Source of the DNA: Megamerina dolium | Lineage: Eukaryota; Arthropoda; Insecta; Diptera; Megamerinidae | NCBI GenBank assembly: GCA_963854835.1 | Contig: OY978525.1 | Coordinates: 95,508,136-95,572,135, forward strand | Reading direction: 5' to 3' | Length of the DNA: 64,000 nucleotides | Made by a program: the position numbers and the translations under genes | Notes under the pieces: model-generated | The model's input: only the letters and a program-made list of their open reading frames with translations | Database searches by the model: none | What the model was told of the DNA's origin: nothing | In this document: in pieces, positions 1-11,469 of the stretch | Numbering within the stretch: the first letter of the stretch is position 1 | Layout: each line of letters opens with the position of its first letter

Positions 1-2259
1 GTATAAATAACAATAGTAACAGAAACAACAACAACAACTAGATGACATTATATATGGCAGGCAAATACGTTGACATGACTTTTGGCAAAAGTTCAATGAA
101 ATGTTATTTACTATATGTTTTTTTTTTCGAAGAGAATGACATCGGTACAAGTTTAAGGTTGACAAATAATATGTTGATTTTTATAAAAATTTATATGCAT
201 ATTAGATCTATCCAAAAAATTTTAATGATTTTACAAATATTATTTTTGTATGCTCGGAAGATTTTTTGACTGCTACGCTACCCATTAGAATGGAAAGTTG
301 TAAAACTACTTGTGATTTTTATGCTTAGAAACTAATGGGGCAGATTTCTGTTTTTATTGTTTAAAGAGCAACAAAATAGTATTTAGCACATAAAAATGCA
401 TATTCTATAATTTCAGGCAATAGTTATTGCTTTCAATTGTTGTGCCTGCGATTGTTGATTGACTGCAACCAGAAGACAGATTTCACAAAGAAAACTGGTC
501 GCTCAACAATCCATCTTTGCTTCCAATCGAGTTTCAGGTTTTACCATTGTCATTCTTTCTGAAGGTTTTTTATGACTATAAAAACAAAAATACCAAATAG
601 TTAGCAGTATTAGCCCAGAAGCATCTTGACAAAGATTTTATTTTAGTGTTCTTGTGTCTGGCCAATATTGAATTTACTTCGTGTCAAGTGTCAAGAGTAC
701 ACCAATATTTTTCCACTCTGGCGTAGTACAGAAGACCGGAGAAAATCTCATTGAATAGTCAAATAACGCGTTTCGTTTACAACAACAATGACATGCAGGC
801 AATTGGCTTGACTCGGCTTCCATAATGATTCCATATGGTGGTTTGTTGCAGCAATTTCGATAGAGCTTCCATAAGACCTATATAAAAGATTCAAAGGTGT
901 AAACTTCGGTAAATCTTCCAAATATTGATATGTGATCTTAATAGAAATCATTGTTATTTTAGTGACGAATTATACATATTATATATTTAGAAGATAGATT
1001 ACATTATGGCATATCAAATATATTAAACTTAATAATACATTTCTGATATACCATATATATGTACTATCGAACTTATTTAAAATTTATGCATGGATTTGAT
1101 TTGACAATTATTAAGATTGTCTCGAGTGGTAGGTAGTTTTTTTCATTCTAAAACTTGTTTCGTTCGCAATTCACTATGAATACGTTTCAAAAGCTATTGC
1201 TTCATTTAAACAGAAATATTACTATTCCTTTGACTTGATAAATTTGTTCCAATACTAGTGATTGTGTAAAGAGCAACTCAGATTTGTGATAGAAATGTGT
1301 GATTTAGACACAAAGACATTAATCAATAATAATTAATTTCTTGTTTTTCCTAGCTTCGATAAAGCTTCTATTAAACTTCGATAATACTCTAACTAGTATT
1401 AAGTTCAACAAAGACATAAAGACATGAAAAAGTAAATTTTTTCTAGTTATGTAAAGTAGATTAGGAAAGAATTAGCTTATGAAACTTTTAACTATTAATT
1501 CATAGACCAGAATTAAGTAATTGTCTAAGCTACAGCGCGTATGAGTGATATTTAATGTAACATCTATATCAAGGTGGAGTGAAAGCCGTGTAAAAACGAC
1601 CGCTTTGGCTTAAAAATAAAGACATAAAATATTATTTGTCTCATTATTTTGTAAAGATTATTAACCATTATTCCATTACAAAAAAAAAAATAAAAGTAAA
1701 AAATCATTTCACCTTAATTTACATGTTCATCGTTTATTAAACTCTTAACTACTGACTATATATACTCATTAAGTAGGCACACGTATCATAATTATATTTT
1801 AATACTATTTACATATACAATATGTATATTTATTCCTTTATGAATGAACTAATTTTCACACCAACATACATTATTTCGATAATGTATGTTGGTGTTTTAT
1901 CAATTGCTGTTGCTGGGTCATTGTATGATTCCAAGCAATCATTTTCATATATACATCATGCAAACTTACTTATCTTTTTATTGACACATATGCCATAAAA
2001 TAGCAACTGTTAAATGAATTTTCAAAATATTGTATAAACATATGTACATTTTCGTGAAATTCTGTGTAAAATTTAAATATACTCATAGTAGATATTGTAC
2101 ATACAAATTCTACATACATACATACATATAGCTATGAGTGTTTACAAATTGTATTGTAAACTTTCTTAATGAGACATGAATCAGACATGATCGGAGCACG
2201 TCACACTCGTGGCATGTCATGCGTATGCCAGCAAAATGAATTAATTTCTTTTTATCAGT
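1..2259. other. AT-rich non-coding stretch
   Basis: I see no convincing coding region here. The short ORFs have no recognisable domains and no supporting splice structure. The only distinct structure is the perfect hairpin listed separately at 1858-1895. The stretch is probably intergenic or deep intronic DNA of a fly genome. Confidence 0.5.
1858..1895. repeat. Perfect 17-bp inverted repeat with TTCG loop
   Basis: The arm acaccaacatacattat is followed by ttcg and then its exact reverse complement. If transcribed on the plus strand it would form a 17-bp stem capped by a UUCG tetraloop, a very stable RNA fold. There is no T-run or gene next to it that explains it. It may be the remains of a small inverted-repeat element. 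Confidence 0.75.
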
Positions 2260-2697
2260 TTTTGGTACGCGATGCCACCACCACCTACGCTTACTATGAG
2301 TGTACGTACACATATATGATGCACGTCTTGCTTTTGTGTATTTTTTTTATCTTTTACTTTTATATTATATTGTTGAAATAAAAACCATAATTTTAAATGG
2401 AATCAATATTTTTCAATAAAAATATTCTTTGGTATATATGAGCGTGGTGCTTTTGGTTTTGAATGGATGATGTGCTCTTGAATATTTCGTTTTTTTATTT
2501 TCTTGTCTTTTGTTTGTTTTAGTTTTGTTTTGTAGTACACGTCTTTTTGTGGTGGCACGAAGGCATGTTGTGGCCCCTTAGTTGCAACAAAATCTGTTTT
2601 TATCATTAAAATTATGGTTGTTTTATTCTCCAAAAATGATCTTACGCAATGCGCTTTTCTGAGAATGTTCTGCAGAGTCATATGCTTTTCGAGTGTT
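2260..2697. repeat. 437-bp dispersed repeat, copy 1
   Basis: This segment recurs at 4086-4521 with only a handful of substitutions and a 2-bp length change in a T-run, so the copies are about 99% identical. Similarity begins at the ttttggtacgcgatgcc motif and stops at cttttcgagtgtt, and the flanks on both sides are unrelated. I see no terminal inverted repeats, poly(A) tail or Pol III boxes. A 92-codon minus-strand ORF (2681 to 2403) runs through it, but differences between the copies change amino acids freely, so I do not call it a gene. Confidence 0.85.
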
Positions 2698-3779
2698 CTA
2701 CCACTATAAGTACAATTTTTGTTTGCTCTTCTTTCTTTTTTTTTTAAATTTTATTTACAAAAACTTTTGCAGAAATATCATATCTTATTTTCTTTATACT
2801 ACAAATATACAATGTTTGTATACAAGCATACAAGTAATTTAAATTTCCCATGAGTCAGTTTGATTATTCTTCTATATAATGTTGTTAATGTTAATGTCTA
2901 TATATATTTTGTTCATAGTGGAGCTGCCATAAAACATGACGTCCAGGGAAACGCTTCGTGGTTTTTTTTTTGTGGTTGTTATGATATGATTTATGTTGTC
3001 GAGACGTGTTAATGATATTGTCCATTTAAATAGTATTTAACTTATACAATGAAACCCATAAAATATTCCAAGAACCGAAGGAGACTTTGAGATCACGTAG
3101 GAGTTTACGGTTCTCTTATCGCAATATTGCAAACAAACTGTATTTCTTGTTAAATGCGCTCACCTATGATTAATAAAATAAATATACCTCCAATTGTTAA
3201 CATTTTCTTTGAAACTGCATAGGGGAAGACCCTGTCTTTACTCTGGAGGGATGTTCTTCTATCAATTAAATGTGCAAATATCTAAAAATCGTATGGTATT
3301 CCCATAAATTACCAAAAATTTGCTCCAAGTATTACATATTACTCCAAAGTAGTAATATGTATGACTGACCCTGCTTAATTTTTCTTCGCGATAATTTTTT
3401 CTGTAGATACAAGATTATCCTCTATATGCATGAAATACTTTTAAGGGACTGTGACTTAAGAAATGTTTTACTCCAATCAATCAAAAAATTATTTTCTCAA
3501 GCAGATATGTTGAGTAAAAATCTTCTGGATATTCGACAATAAAGCAATGTCAATATTTGCCATGTTGATCCCTACAATTTTGCCATTCAGATATGACAGA
3601 TATATAGATAAAATTGGAAAAGTCGGAGAACACCTTAGATGTTAATTACCTCCGGCACTCTGCAAAGTAATCATTGCCCATTGTATTGAAGACCTGATAC
3701 AATCAATTTGGATGAGGAAGAGGTATGATAAATTTAACAAATGAAGAATTTCTTAATTTCTTCTTAAATTTATTTCACT
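2698..3779. other. Non-coding stretch, nothing recognised
   Basis: AT-rich DNA without a recognisable ORF, TE protein or RNA gene. A weak 10-bp stem surrounds the ccaaa at about 3346, but that is expected by chance in this composition. Confidence 0.4.
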
Positions 3780-4720
3780 TTTTTATACACAACTACACGT
3801 ACACATTCATCAACATAATCTCCTTCAAGAGCGATACACGCTTTGGGCGAGGTTTGCCTGCTGCTGGCCACTCAACTGACTGCGAATTTGACTTTAGAGT
3901 GCAGTAGTCCGTAGTTATATACTGCTGCAAAAAGTCCTTTCTTCTTCGCGAAAAAGCTTCAAACAGATCTGAGAATTATCGACGCATTGTTTTTGTTGGT
4001 CCACGAGCAAACGAGGAATTCATTTCGACAATAGTTTTCTTGTAGCAAACATTTACTCGAAATGATTCCGACACATTCCTTGAGGTTTTGGTACGCGATG
4101 CCACCACCACCTACGCTTACTATGAGTGTACGTACACATATATGATGCACGTCTTGCTTTTGTATATTTTTTATCTTTTACTTTTATATTATATTGTTGA
4201 AATAAAAACCATAATTTTAAATGGAATCAATATTTTTCAATAAAAATATTCTTTGGTTTATATGAGTGTGGTGCTTTTGGCTTTGAATGGATGATGTGCT
4301 CTTGAATATTTCGTTTTTTTATTTTCTTGTCTTTTGTTTGTTTTAGTTTTGTTTTGTAGTACACGTCTTTTTGTGGTGGCACGAAGGCATGTTGTGGCCC
4401 CTTAGTTGCAACAAAATCTGTTTTTATCATTAAAATTATGGTTGTTTTATTCTCCAAAAATGATCTTACGCAATGCGCTTTTCTGAGAATGTTCTGCAGA
4501 GTCATATGCTTTTCGAGTGTTTTATATGTATGGTGTCAGCTATTTCTTCAAACTTCATTTTACGTTTTGCCAAAACGATTTTGTGGACTTTTTTGATGTT
4601 TTCTGGTGTCACCACCTCTTTTGGGTGACCAGAGCCAATTATCAAATCAAACTTTGGCTTGAACGGTGCTTTTTCCTAACAAAGAGCAATGGAAAATTAA
4701 CACAAGAAATGGCTTTAAAT
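3780..4720 (-). pseudogene. Mariner transposase relic, split by an insertion
   Basis: Reading down from about 4720, frames conceptually resemble the mariner helix-turn-helix region: SGHPKEVVTPENIKK, then KFEEIADT. This breaks at about 4522 and resumes below 4086 with KECVG, IPRLLVDQQKQCVDNSQ, CLKLFREEERTF and, near 3890-3840, SNSQSVEWPAAGKPRPKR, in the usual order for a mariner (DD34D) transposase. Stops and frameshifts lie throughout, so it is dead. The gap in the homology is exactly the 437-bp repeat copy, so the repeat jumped into this mariner. The C-terminal third is missing. Confidence 0.8.
4086..4521. repeat. 437-bp dispersed repeat, copy 2, inserted in a mariner
   Basis: Near-identical to 2260-2697. 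The mariner homology on the minus strand is collinear across it (EIADT on one side, KECVG on the other), which shows that this DNA is a true insertion and gives its approximate ends. No clear target-site duplication can be read because the mariner flanks are already decayed. The same 92-codon minus ORF (4505 to 4227) is present, with two radical substitutions relative to the other copy. Confidence 0.85.
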
Positions 4721-4721
4721 C

Positions 4722-6801
4722 CATTGCTTTTAAAATTACAAAAGTTGATTTACTGAAACCGTTGTAACTTGTTAACTAATGATTGTAATGATGAATTACA
4801 ATAAAAATTGTAATCAAAAATAATGAATAAATACTTTCTTCCCTTTAACATTACAATGTCAGAGGAAACCACTTTCTTCGATACTTTTAGGGTTTTTAGT
4901 ACAGATTGGCTTGCCATTGCACAATCAAACTTGTTTTTCATGCAATTTTGCTCAATTATTTTTAAGATATGCTTTCCCAATCATTACTTACTAAGTCAGC
5001 TAGAAATTTATCAGAAAATTTGTCAACAATTTATCACTATCACTTTCTGGCAATTAACTTACATACATTTGTCTGTGATGTAAACAATCCTTTTGTATGA
5101 ATACATGTCAATATGCCTCATGTATGCATTTCCAATGTACGCTTTTATGCATTCTTGGCAGCAGGAGTTAATATATCCAAGGTCATGTTTTTATTGCCAT
5201 TGCCATTATGCTGTATCTTCTATATTTTGTTTGTTCATAAAGATTGTGTTAATATTTATACTCAACTCAACCATAGCGTTATTCTTTAGCTTGATGAGCA
5301 GTATGTAAAATGTTTATTTCTGCCTTTTTGAATATTGATATGTTTGTTTTTCCTGTGGTTTATCACAGAACAGTTACTGGCTATAAAAAAGTAAATAAAA
5401 ATTTTTTTGTTTTTATTTATATTTTTTCTTAAATTTACATACTTCTCTCATGATTACTATTGATAGTAACTTGTTTTTTTTTTCTCTTTCTCTTGTTTAC
5501 CAATATTTGTGGACGTAGTAATGAGACATCATTATCATTGTTATAATTGATTGAGTAGGCGTAGTAATGTTGTACATATGTAGGTGTCAAAAAGGAAATA
5601 TCACCATATTAATAATAACAAAACGGTATGCGTCTCTTTTGTATATCTCTCTGGTTATTTATTTTAGTGTTATTATTTATTTAGTGTCATTATTTATTTA
5701 CAGCTACTTGATTCTTGTTGAGTTTTTGCATTTGCATATAATGTGAGGGTGTTGTAAAATGTTTAAATAGCAGAAATAGGTTTCACTTGATTTGAGATAT
5801 TTACAGAGCCAACTAAAAAAAGTTGAGCTTTTCTTGCATCTTTTTTGGATGAATTTGACTATTACTAGAAGTATATATATATATATAAAAGGTATACCTT
5901 TGGAAAGATATTAAAAATAATAAATCACCTTTTAATCGGTAGAAAATGAAGGTTTCTGTAATACTGTATTTTATAAACAATTTCAATATGATGAATTCTT
6001 GAATAGTTTTTTTTTTTCTATTTGCTTCTGAATTCCTCATATACATAGCTTTTAAAAGCAGACATCGAGCTGAATTTCTCTTACTTTATACAATATTAAA
6101 AATGATCTCAGCAATTGCTATCAGATTAAGTAAATAATATACATCAACTATTTTATGATTATATTTAATCAAAACCTTTAAATCTCTTCGATGATCTTCC
6201 AATCAAAAGTTTACGCAAAACAATATTTTAACATCAAAACTTACCAAAAATTCAATTTAAGTTCAAACGAATACTTTTACTTGGCTAAATATATGAGTAT
6301 ATTTAGTCAATACTTTAATTCTTTTTCTATTTCTCTTTCTTGCTATATTTCACACATACCTTCTATAGGACGATTCATACTTTCACATATACAAGTACAT
6401 ATTTTACCATGTTTGGCGCCATATTTTGTATTCTAATATATTAAATCTTACAAATAAAGTTATTGCTTTGTTGGCATGAAAATGATATGATTGCTCCGAA
6501 AACAAAGTATGTAAAAGCAACAGTAAACAAGAAACTTTTATAAAGCTAAGAAAAATAAAAATGAATATTTGTATTATTTTTTCTCTCTTTCCATCCCACT
6601 CCTCTCTTTTCTTGTATCTTGTAATACATACACATACATAAATTCACATAATATTTATTTCCATAGCTTTTACTGTTGATTTTGTTGAGAGCATTGTGTA
6701 CATAGACAATTTGTTGAGACAGCAATAATAGATTACATGGCAGAATTTTTTTATGTTTCTTTAAAGCTTAACTAATATGAAAAGCAATTGGTGTTCTTGT
6801 C
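4722..6801. other. AT-rich non-coding stretch
   Basis: No supported genes. It contains a short (TA)n run at 5873-5888 and scattered T-rich tracts. The small ORFs look random. Confidence 0.45.
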
Positions 6802-6989
6802 AAAATAGTGAAGATTTTTTTTTTTTTTTTTTTTTATTTTTTTTTTTTTTGTTAGCTTATTTTTTTTTATTGAATCTTTCTTAAATACGAGAAACTAACA
6901 ATAAGTATTCAAATCTTACAAACTAAATAAAACTATGTGATATCCCCTACGTTCCATCACAATTTGGTGAGTCGCGAGATGTAGCAATT

Positions 6990-9638
6990 TTACAGCATAT
7001 TCAGTGTGTCTTTTCTTTTTAATCGACGATGCCCCTTGTTCAGCAACAATTGCCTAGCAAGGGGATTCGGATGATTGTGTAATTTTTGAATGTAGCTTCT
7101 GCAGGACATTGCAACTTCCTCAGAAATTGTGGATACATTTAAATCTCGATGGATGTTAACGTTCCTCATATACCAAGGCGCATTTACAATAATTCGCAGA
7201 CACTTGGATTGTATTCGCTGCAATTTTTCGATATTAGAGGGAGATGCGGTGCCCCAAAACTGAATACCATAAGTCCAGATTGGTTTCAGGATTGCTTTAT
7301 ATAATAGCACTTTGTATTCAAGATTCAACATTGATCTTTTGTGTAACAGCCACCATAACTGATTCATTTTAAGCTTGATCTGAGTTTTCTTTGCCTCTAT
7401 GTGATTTTTCCATGTCAGCCTTCTGTCGAGGTGAATACCCAAGTACTTTGTTGAGGAACATTGTGGAACTGATTGGCCATTAATTTTAAGTGGGGGACAT
7501 GTATCTAGCCTTAGCGTGAAGGTTACATGTACGCTCTTTGATTCATTGACTTTTATACGCCATTTTGCTAGCCAGATTTCGAGAGAATCGACATGAGTCT
7601 GCAGGAGTTTAGTAGCTTCTATGGGGTTAGAGCGAGAGCACAATATTGCCGTATCATCAGCAAAGGTCGATATGAATGTATAGTTATTGTTGGGCATATC
7701 TGAAGTGTATAAGAGATACAGTAAGGGACCCAAAACGCTTCCTTGAGGAACGCCAGCATGAATATCCAATGGATTTGTTGTGTAATCCTTGTGATGTACG
7801 AGAAATTGTCTTTTCGTGAGGTAGCTACTAAGCAATGAGGAGACATTTGCAGGCAGTAATAGTTTGAGTTTGTAAATAAGGCCATCGTGCCATACTTTAT
7901 CGAAAGCTTGAGTGATATCAAGAAAGACAGCTGAGCAATACTTTTTTTCTTCAAAAGTGTTCCTTATCAGAGTTACAATGCGGTGGACTTGTTCTATTGT
8001 GCCGTGCTGTTTTCTAAATCCAAACTGATGTTGAGGAATCAGTTGGTTGAGATTAATAAATGGAGTTATATTCATGACAAGTAGCTTTTCGAATACTTTA
8101 GAAAGTAGAGGCAGGAGGCTGATAGGTCTGTACGATGCAACTTTTGTAGGGTCTTTTCCTGGTTTTGCTATCATAATAATTTTTGAAGTTTTCCAGCATT
8201 TGGGATAGTGTTTAATACGAAGGATAGCATTGAAAATGTGCATCAGATGGATTACTGAAGCCGGAGGTAGCTCTTTTATCATTTTACCGGTAATTTTATC
8301 TGGACCAGGTGATTTTTTTGGGTTTAAATCTTTATAAATTGCTTTGAATATGTCCTTTTTTTTAATTTTGAGCGTTATTGAGCAAGGTTGAGAAGTTAAT
8401 TTTGGTAATGAGGACTGTGAAGAAGGTGGATTGGGTGTAAACACACTTTTTAGGTGGTTTGCAAAAGCCAAACCCTTCTCACAGTTGCTTCTAGCCCAAT
8501 TACCATCACTCAAACGGATGGGGGAATCAGTGAGAATTGGCCGATTTGATTTTTTTGCTGATTTCCACAAAGAGTAGTCTGACGCTTCACCAGGTGTTAA
8601 TTTCGCTATGTGCTCTTCTAACTCTTTGTTGTTTTTATTTTTCAAGGCTTGCTTTAACTTTCGAGTGCAGTGCTGTAGCTGTGTTTTCAGATTCGGTGAT
8701 CTGAATTCTTGCCATTGTCTTCGGAGTCTTCTTTTCTGTCTTACTAGCAATTCAATGTCTGCTGGTGTGTATTGGCTATATTTTGATTGCTTGCATACCT
8801 TTGTGCAGGTGGCTGTGCTGAGAGCTAATGAGAGTAGCTGGTTGAATTTTTCGAGTACTGAGTCTACATCGTGTCCATTTCTTAATACAGTACTCAGAGG
8901 AAGATGGGAATTTATATATTTCTTGAATTTTAACCAGTCTATTTTCTTTCTAACGCAATTGTCTTGGGGGCTTGGTGATTTTATAGATATTACCGTGGGT
9001 GAGTGGTCAGATGATAGATCATAATTACACTCTGTGGAGATATTTTCCATCTGCAAACCTTTGGCGACTCCAAAGTCTATGAGATCGGGTATTTTCCTCT
9101 TGTCCGTCGGCCAATATGTCGGTTGACCATTTGAAATAACATCGTAGCCATGGTTAGTGATGATTGAACATAGTCTTCTGCCTTTTGGAGTTATTAAGCG
9201 GGAGCCCCAGTGAGTGTGTTTGGCGTTGAAATCGCCAGCAACCAAGAATTTGCTACCAAGAGTTGAGAAAAATTCTTTATATTGCTGTTCGGTAATACTG
9301 TATCTTGGGGGACAGTATATCGCAGATATTACTAGCTTAGAGATGTATTCTTCCAGACATATAGATGTTGCTTGCAAGTAGACGCTACTGAAATCTTCGA
9401 GAACATGATGTTTTATTCTGCTTTTTATCAATATGGCAGTTCCACCGCGTGCCTTACCATGCGGATGATTTGTAGTGTACAGTTTGTAATATGGTATTTG
9501 GTAGCAATTTTTGTCAGTGAAATGGGTCTCAGATATCATCATTATGTCGATTTGGCTGGATTCAAGGAATTGAATTAGCTCCAAACGGTGCTGGCTTAAG
9601 CCGTTGGCGTTCCAGTGGCATATCTTGAGACAACTCAT
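6990..9638 (-). CDS. Jockey-type ORF2 (endonuclease and reverse transcriptase)
   Basis: This 882-residue enzyme nicks target DNA and primes reverse transcription on it. Residues 1-220 form an AP-type endonuclease: ICHWNANGL at the start, SETHF at 36-40, GDFNAKHTHWGS at 135-146 and SSDHSP at 209-214. The reverse transcriptase spans about 435-730: KSPGPDKITGKMIKELP, SYRPISLLPLLSKVFEKL, HQFGFRKQHGTIEQVHR, catalytic Asp in VFLDITQAFDKVWHDG (571-586), GVPQGSVLGPLLY and the FADD box at 659-662. A thumb region (KYLGIHLDRRLTWK) and a C-terminal segment with WTYGIQFWG and LQRIQSKCLRIIVNAPW complete it. All catalytic motifs are intact. The start overlaps the ORF1 stop (ATGA). Confidence 0.96.
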   Translation of the reverse strand: MSCLKICHWNANGLSQHRLELIQFLESSQIDIMMISETHFTDKNCYQIPYYKLYTTNHPHGKARGGTAILIKSRIKHHVLEDFSSVYLQATSICLEEYISKLVISAIYCPPRYSITEQQYKEFFSTLGSKFLVAGDFNAKHTHWGSRLITPKGRRLCSIITNHGYDVISNGQPTYWPTDKRKIPDLIDFGVAKGLQMENISTECNYDLSSDHSPTVISIKSPSPQDNCVRKKIDWLKFKKYINSHLPLSTVLRNGHDVDSVLEKFNQLLSLALSTATCTKVCKQSKYSQYTPADIELLVRQKRRLRRQWQEFRSPNLKTQLQHCTRKLKQALKNKNNKELEEHIAKLTPGEASDYSLWKSAKKSNRPILTDSPIRLSDGNWARSNCEKGLAFANHLKSVFTPNPPSSQSSLPKLTSQPCSITLKIKKKDIFKAIYKDLNPKKSPGPDKITGKMIKELPPASVIHLMHIFNAILRIKHYPKCWKTSKIIMIAKPGKDPTKVASYRPISLLPLLSKVFEKLLVMNITPFINLNQLIPQHQFGFRKQHGTIEQVHRIVTLIRNTFEEKKYCSAVFLDITQAFDKVWHDGLIYKLKLLLPANVSSLLSSYLTKRQFLVHHKDYTTNPLDIHAGVPQGSVLGPLLYLLYTSDMPNNNYTFISTFADDTAILCSRSNPIEATKLLQTHVDSLEIWLAKWRIKVNESKSVHVTFTLRLDTCPPLKINGQSVPQCSSTKYLGIHLDRRLTWKNHIEAKKTQIKLKMNQLWWLLHKRSMLNLEYKVLLYKAILKPIWTYGIQFWGTASPSNIEKLQRIQSKCLRIIVNAPWYMRNVNIHRDLNVSTISEEVAMSCRSYIQKLHNHPNPLARQLLLNKGHRRLKRKDTLNML

Positions 9639-11248
9639 GGTCTGGATAGCAATGTTTGGAGTAACATCGATTGATTTTTCATCATTTCTTGCATCATTGT
9701 TTGCATTGAGTTCATGAATTGGTTCATATTCTGAATTAATGTTTGAAGCAAATGTTCAAGAGTACTTGGCTGTTGGGTTGGCAGTGAGTGTTTCTGCTCA
9801 TTATTTACGTTACTTTGTTGGTGTAGGTTTTGTTTTAACACGCTAGCGTATGAATTGGTTTGATTCTTGTTTGGGATTGCAGAGAAGAATTGTGTTGCAT
9901 CAATATTTTGTCTCTTACTTGAGTTGGCTATCTGAGTTTGCTCAACTGGTTTTAGAGGTTGATTGTTAGCGGAGAAATTTAGCTTTAGGGTTGCATATAC
10001 TGGGCAACCTCTATAATTTGCAGTGTGATTACCTCCACAATTGCTGCATTTTTTCATGCTAGCATCGTCTTTAGATTTTGGGCATATGTTTGATTTATGG
10101 AGATCTCCACAAATCACACAAACAGCTGGCAGGGTACAATATGTCTTAGTATGTCCATATTCTTGGCAGTTGCTGCACTGAGGAGGTCCAGTTCTCTTAT
10201 GGGGTTCTTCGATTGTGATTTTGCGATGCAATAAATATCGAATTTTATATATGGGGTGTACCTCACCTTTTTTTAGGGGTTTTGTTTCAGGCTGAAGCTC
10301 AATACGATATAACGGTTGAGGTATATTGCTCTTGTTGAGAATGTTGAATACTGTTTTGGCTTGAAACCCTTCTTCCTGAAGGGCAAGTTTGATTTCGTTA
10401 ATATCAACGTTGGGTTCGACGCCTTTGAGTACAACGATTAAGCCCTTACTACTTTTTAGCTGATATGTGTAGTAATTCTTTTTTACAGCATCAAATTCCG
10501 CTATTACTTTGCGATAATGAGTTTCGCTGTAGATTTGCACTTTTGTTTCCTCAATTTGGCCTTTGCGAATAGGAACAACATGGAAATTCTTTGGTCCTAT
10601 AAGACTTGTAATTCTAGAAATCAACTTATCTGAGTTGCGTTCTCTCAAGAAAATGGGTGGGGGTTTGAAATTTTTCTTGGAGATAATATTTTCGTCACTT
10701 TCATCACCTGAAAGCAGAGCGTATCTATTTTCCAAACTAATAGGGACAGTGTTCTGTTTTTGAATTTTTGTTGAATTCATTTGTTTTGAATTTTGCGGAC
10801 TTCTCTTTCGCTTTACTACAGTAATGTAGCGATCAATACCAGTTTGAACAGCAACTGGTTCTTTATTAGTCATCGCACTAGTTGCTTTAACTACTGGGTC
10901 ATGCACTTCAGTAGAAGTGCCGTTATTTGATTGCTTTGATGTTGTAGCTGTTGGTGTTACAGCAGGAGAAGCACATTGTACACTCCACGGTATAGAGGGA
11001 GATATTATATCACGATAGAACAAATTATTTTTTTTGTCTGTATTTATTGTTGTTGCAAAATTTGATGAATTTTTAATATATGCAGGCAAAAGATTTGCAC
11101 TGTTACTTTCACTTGTGCAGTGTGTATCAACTGTTTTATTTGATAATGCACTTATCGCGGGGGTTTGCGCGGGTGATTGCAAATTATTGTTTACACACAC
11201 ATTAATAGGCGATTGCCGTTGCCGGGGAGGAGAGCGCTGAACACTCAT
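9635..11248 (-). CDS. Jockey-type ORF1 (gag-like nucleic-acid-binding protein)
   Basis: This 537-residue ORF1 protein would coat the element's RNA and chaperone it to the nucleus. The N-terminal ~170 residues are Ser/Thr/Pro/Gln-rich and disordered. A globular middle follows (about 200-345). Then come three CCHC zinc knuckles: C358-C361-H366-C371, C377-C380-H384-C389 and C401-C404-H408-C415. This three-knuckle array after an RRM-like middle is typical of jockey-clade ORF1. The tail (about 450-537) is Gln/Asn/Met-rich and may form a coiled coil. Its TGA overlaps the ORF2 ATG as ATGA, suggesting termination-reinitiation for ORF2. No stop or frameshift is present. Confidence 0.93.
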   Translation of the reverse strand: MSVQRSPPRQRQSPINVCVNNNLQSPAQTPAISALSNKTVDTHCTSESNSANLLPAYIKNSSNFATTINTDKKNNLFYRDIISPSIPWSVQCASPAVTPTATTSKQSNNGTSTEVHDPVVKATSAMTNKEPVAVQTGIDRYITVVKRKRSPQNSKQMNSTKIQKQNTVPISLENRYALLSGDESDENIISKKNFKPPPIFLRERNSDKLISRITSLIGPKNFHVVPIRKGQIEETKVQIYSETHYRKVIAEFDAVKKNYYTYQLKSSKGLIVVLKGVEPNVDINEIKLALQEEGFQAKTVFNILNKSNIPQPLYRIELQPETKPLKKGEVHPIYKIRYLLHRKITIEEPHKRTGPPQCSNCQEYGHTKTYCTLPAVCVICGDLHKSNICPKSKDDASMKKCSNCGGNHTANYRGCPVYATLKLNFSANNQPLKPVEQTQIANSSKRQNIDATQFFSAIPNKNQTNSYASVLKQNLHQQSNVNNEQKHSLPTQQPSTLEHLLQTLIQNMNQFMNSMQTMMQEMMKNQSMLLQTLLSRP

Positions 11249-11469
11249 ATTATAAACAAATTGTTTGCAAACGATATTATTTTATTTGTTTTTTTTTTTT
11301 TTTTTTTTCTAAAAATCAAAAGAAAGACGTCCACTCTTATTGGTGACTTTCGCGAAAATAGTGAAGATGTGAGCAATGATTTGAGTTGAGGTTTGTCGGT
11401 CTACAGAAAATATATATTATATATAATATTTGTTTCCATATGTGTGAGATATAGGTTTTCTAGAAAACA

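Larger units (their letters stand above)
6816..11354 (-). mobile_element. Full-length jockey-clade non-LTR retrotransposon
   Basis: A complete LINE of about 4.54 kb reading leftwards. It has a short 5' region with an A/T-rich tract, a gag-like ORF1 (11248-9635), an endonuclease-reverse transcriptase ORF2 (9638-6990), a 3' UTR of about 140 bp and a 3' poly(A) tail, seen as the T-run at about 6816-6850. It is bounded by a perfect 14-bp target-site duplication, aaaatagtgaagat, at 6802-6815 and 11355-11368. Both ORFs are free of stops and no RNase H domain follows the RT. This fits the jockey clade. The intact ORFs and perfect duplication point to a recent, possibly active copy. Confidence 0.95.

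Noticed and set aside
2403..2681. 92-codon minus ORF in the 437-bp repeat (also 4505-4227)
   Set aside because: Open in both copies, but the few differences between them include radical amino-acid changes, there is no recognisable domain, and two young copies sharing an ORF is not evidence of selection.
8608..9024. 138-codon plus ORF within the jockey element
   Set aside because: Lies antisense to ORF2, no recognised domain, and no reason to be expressed.
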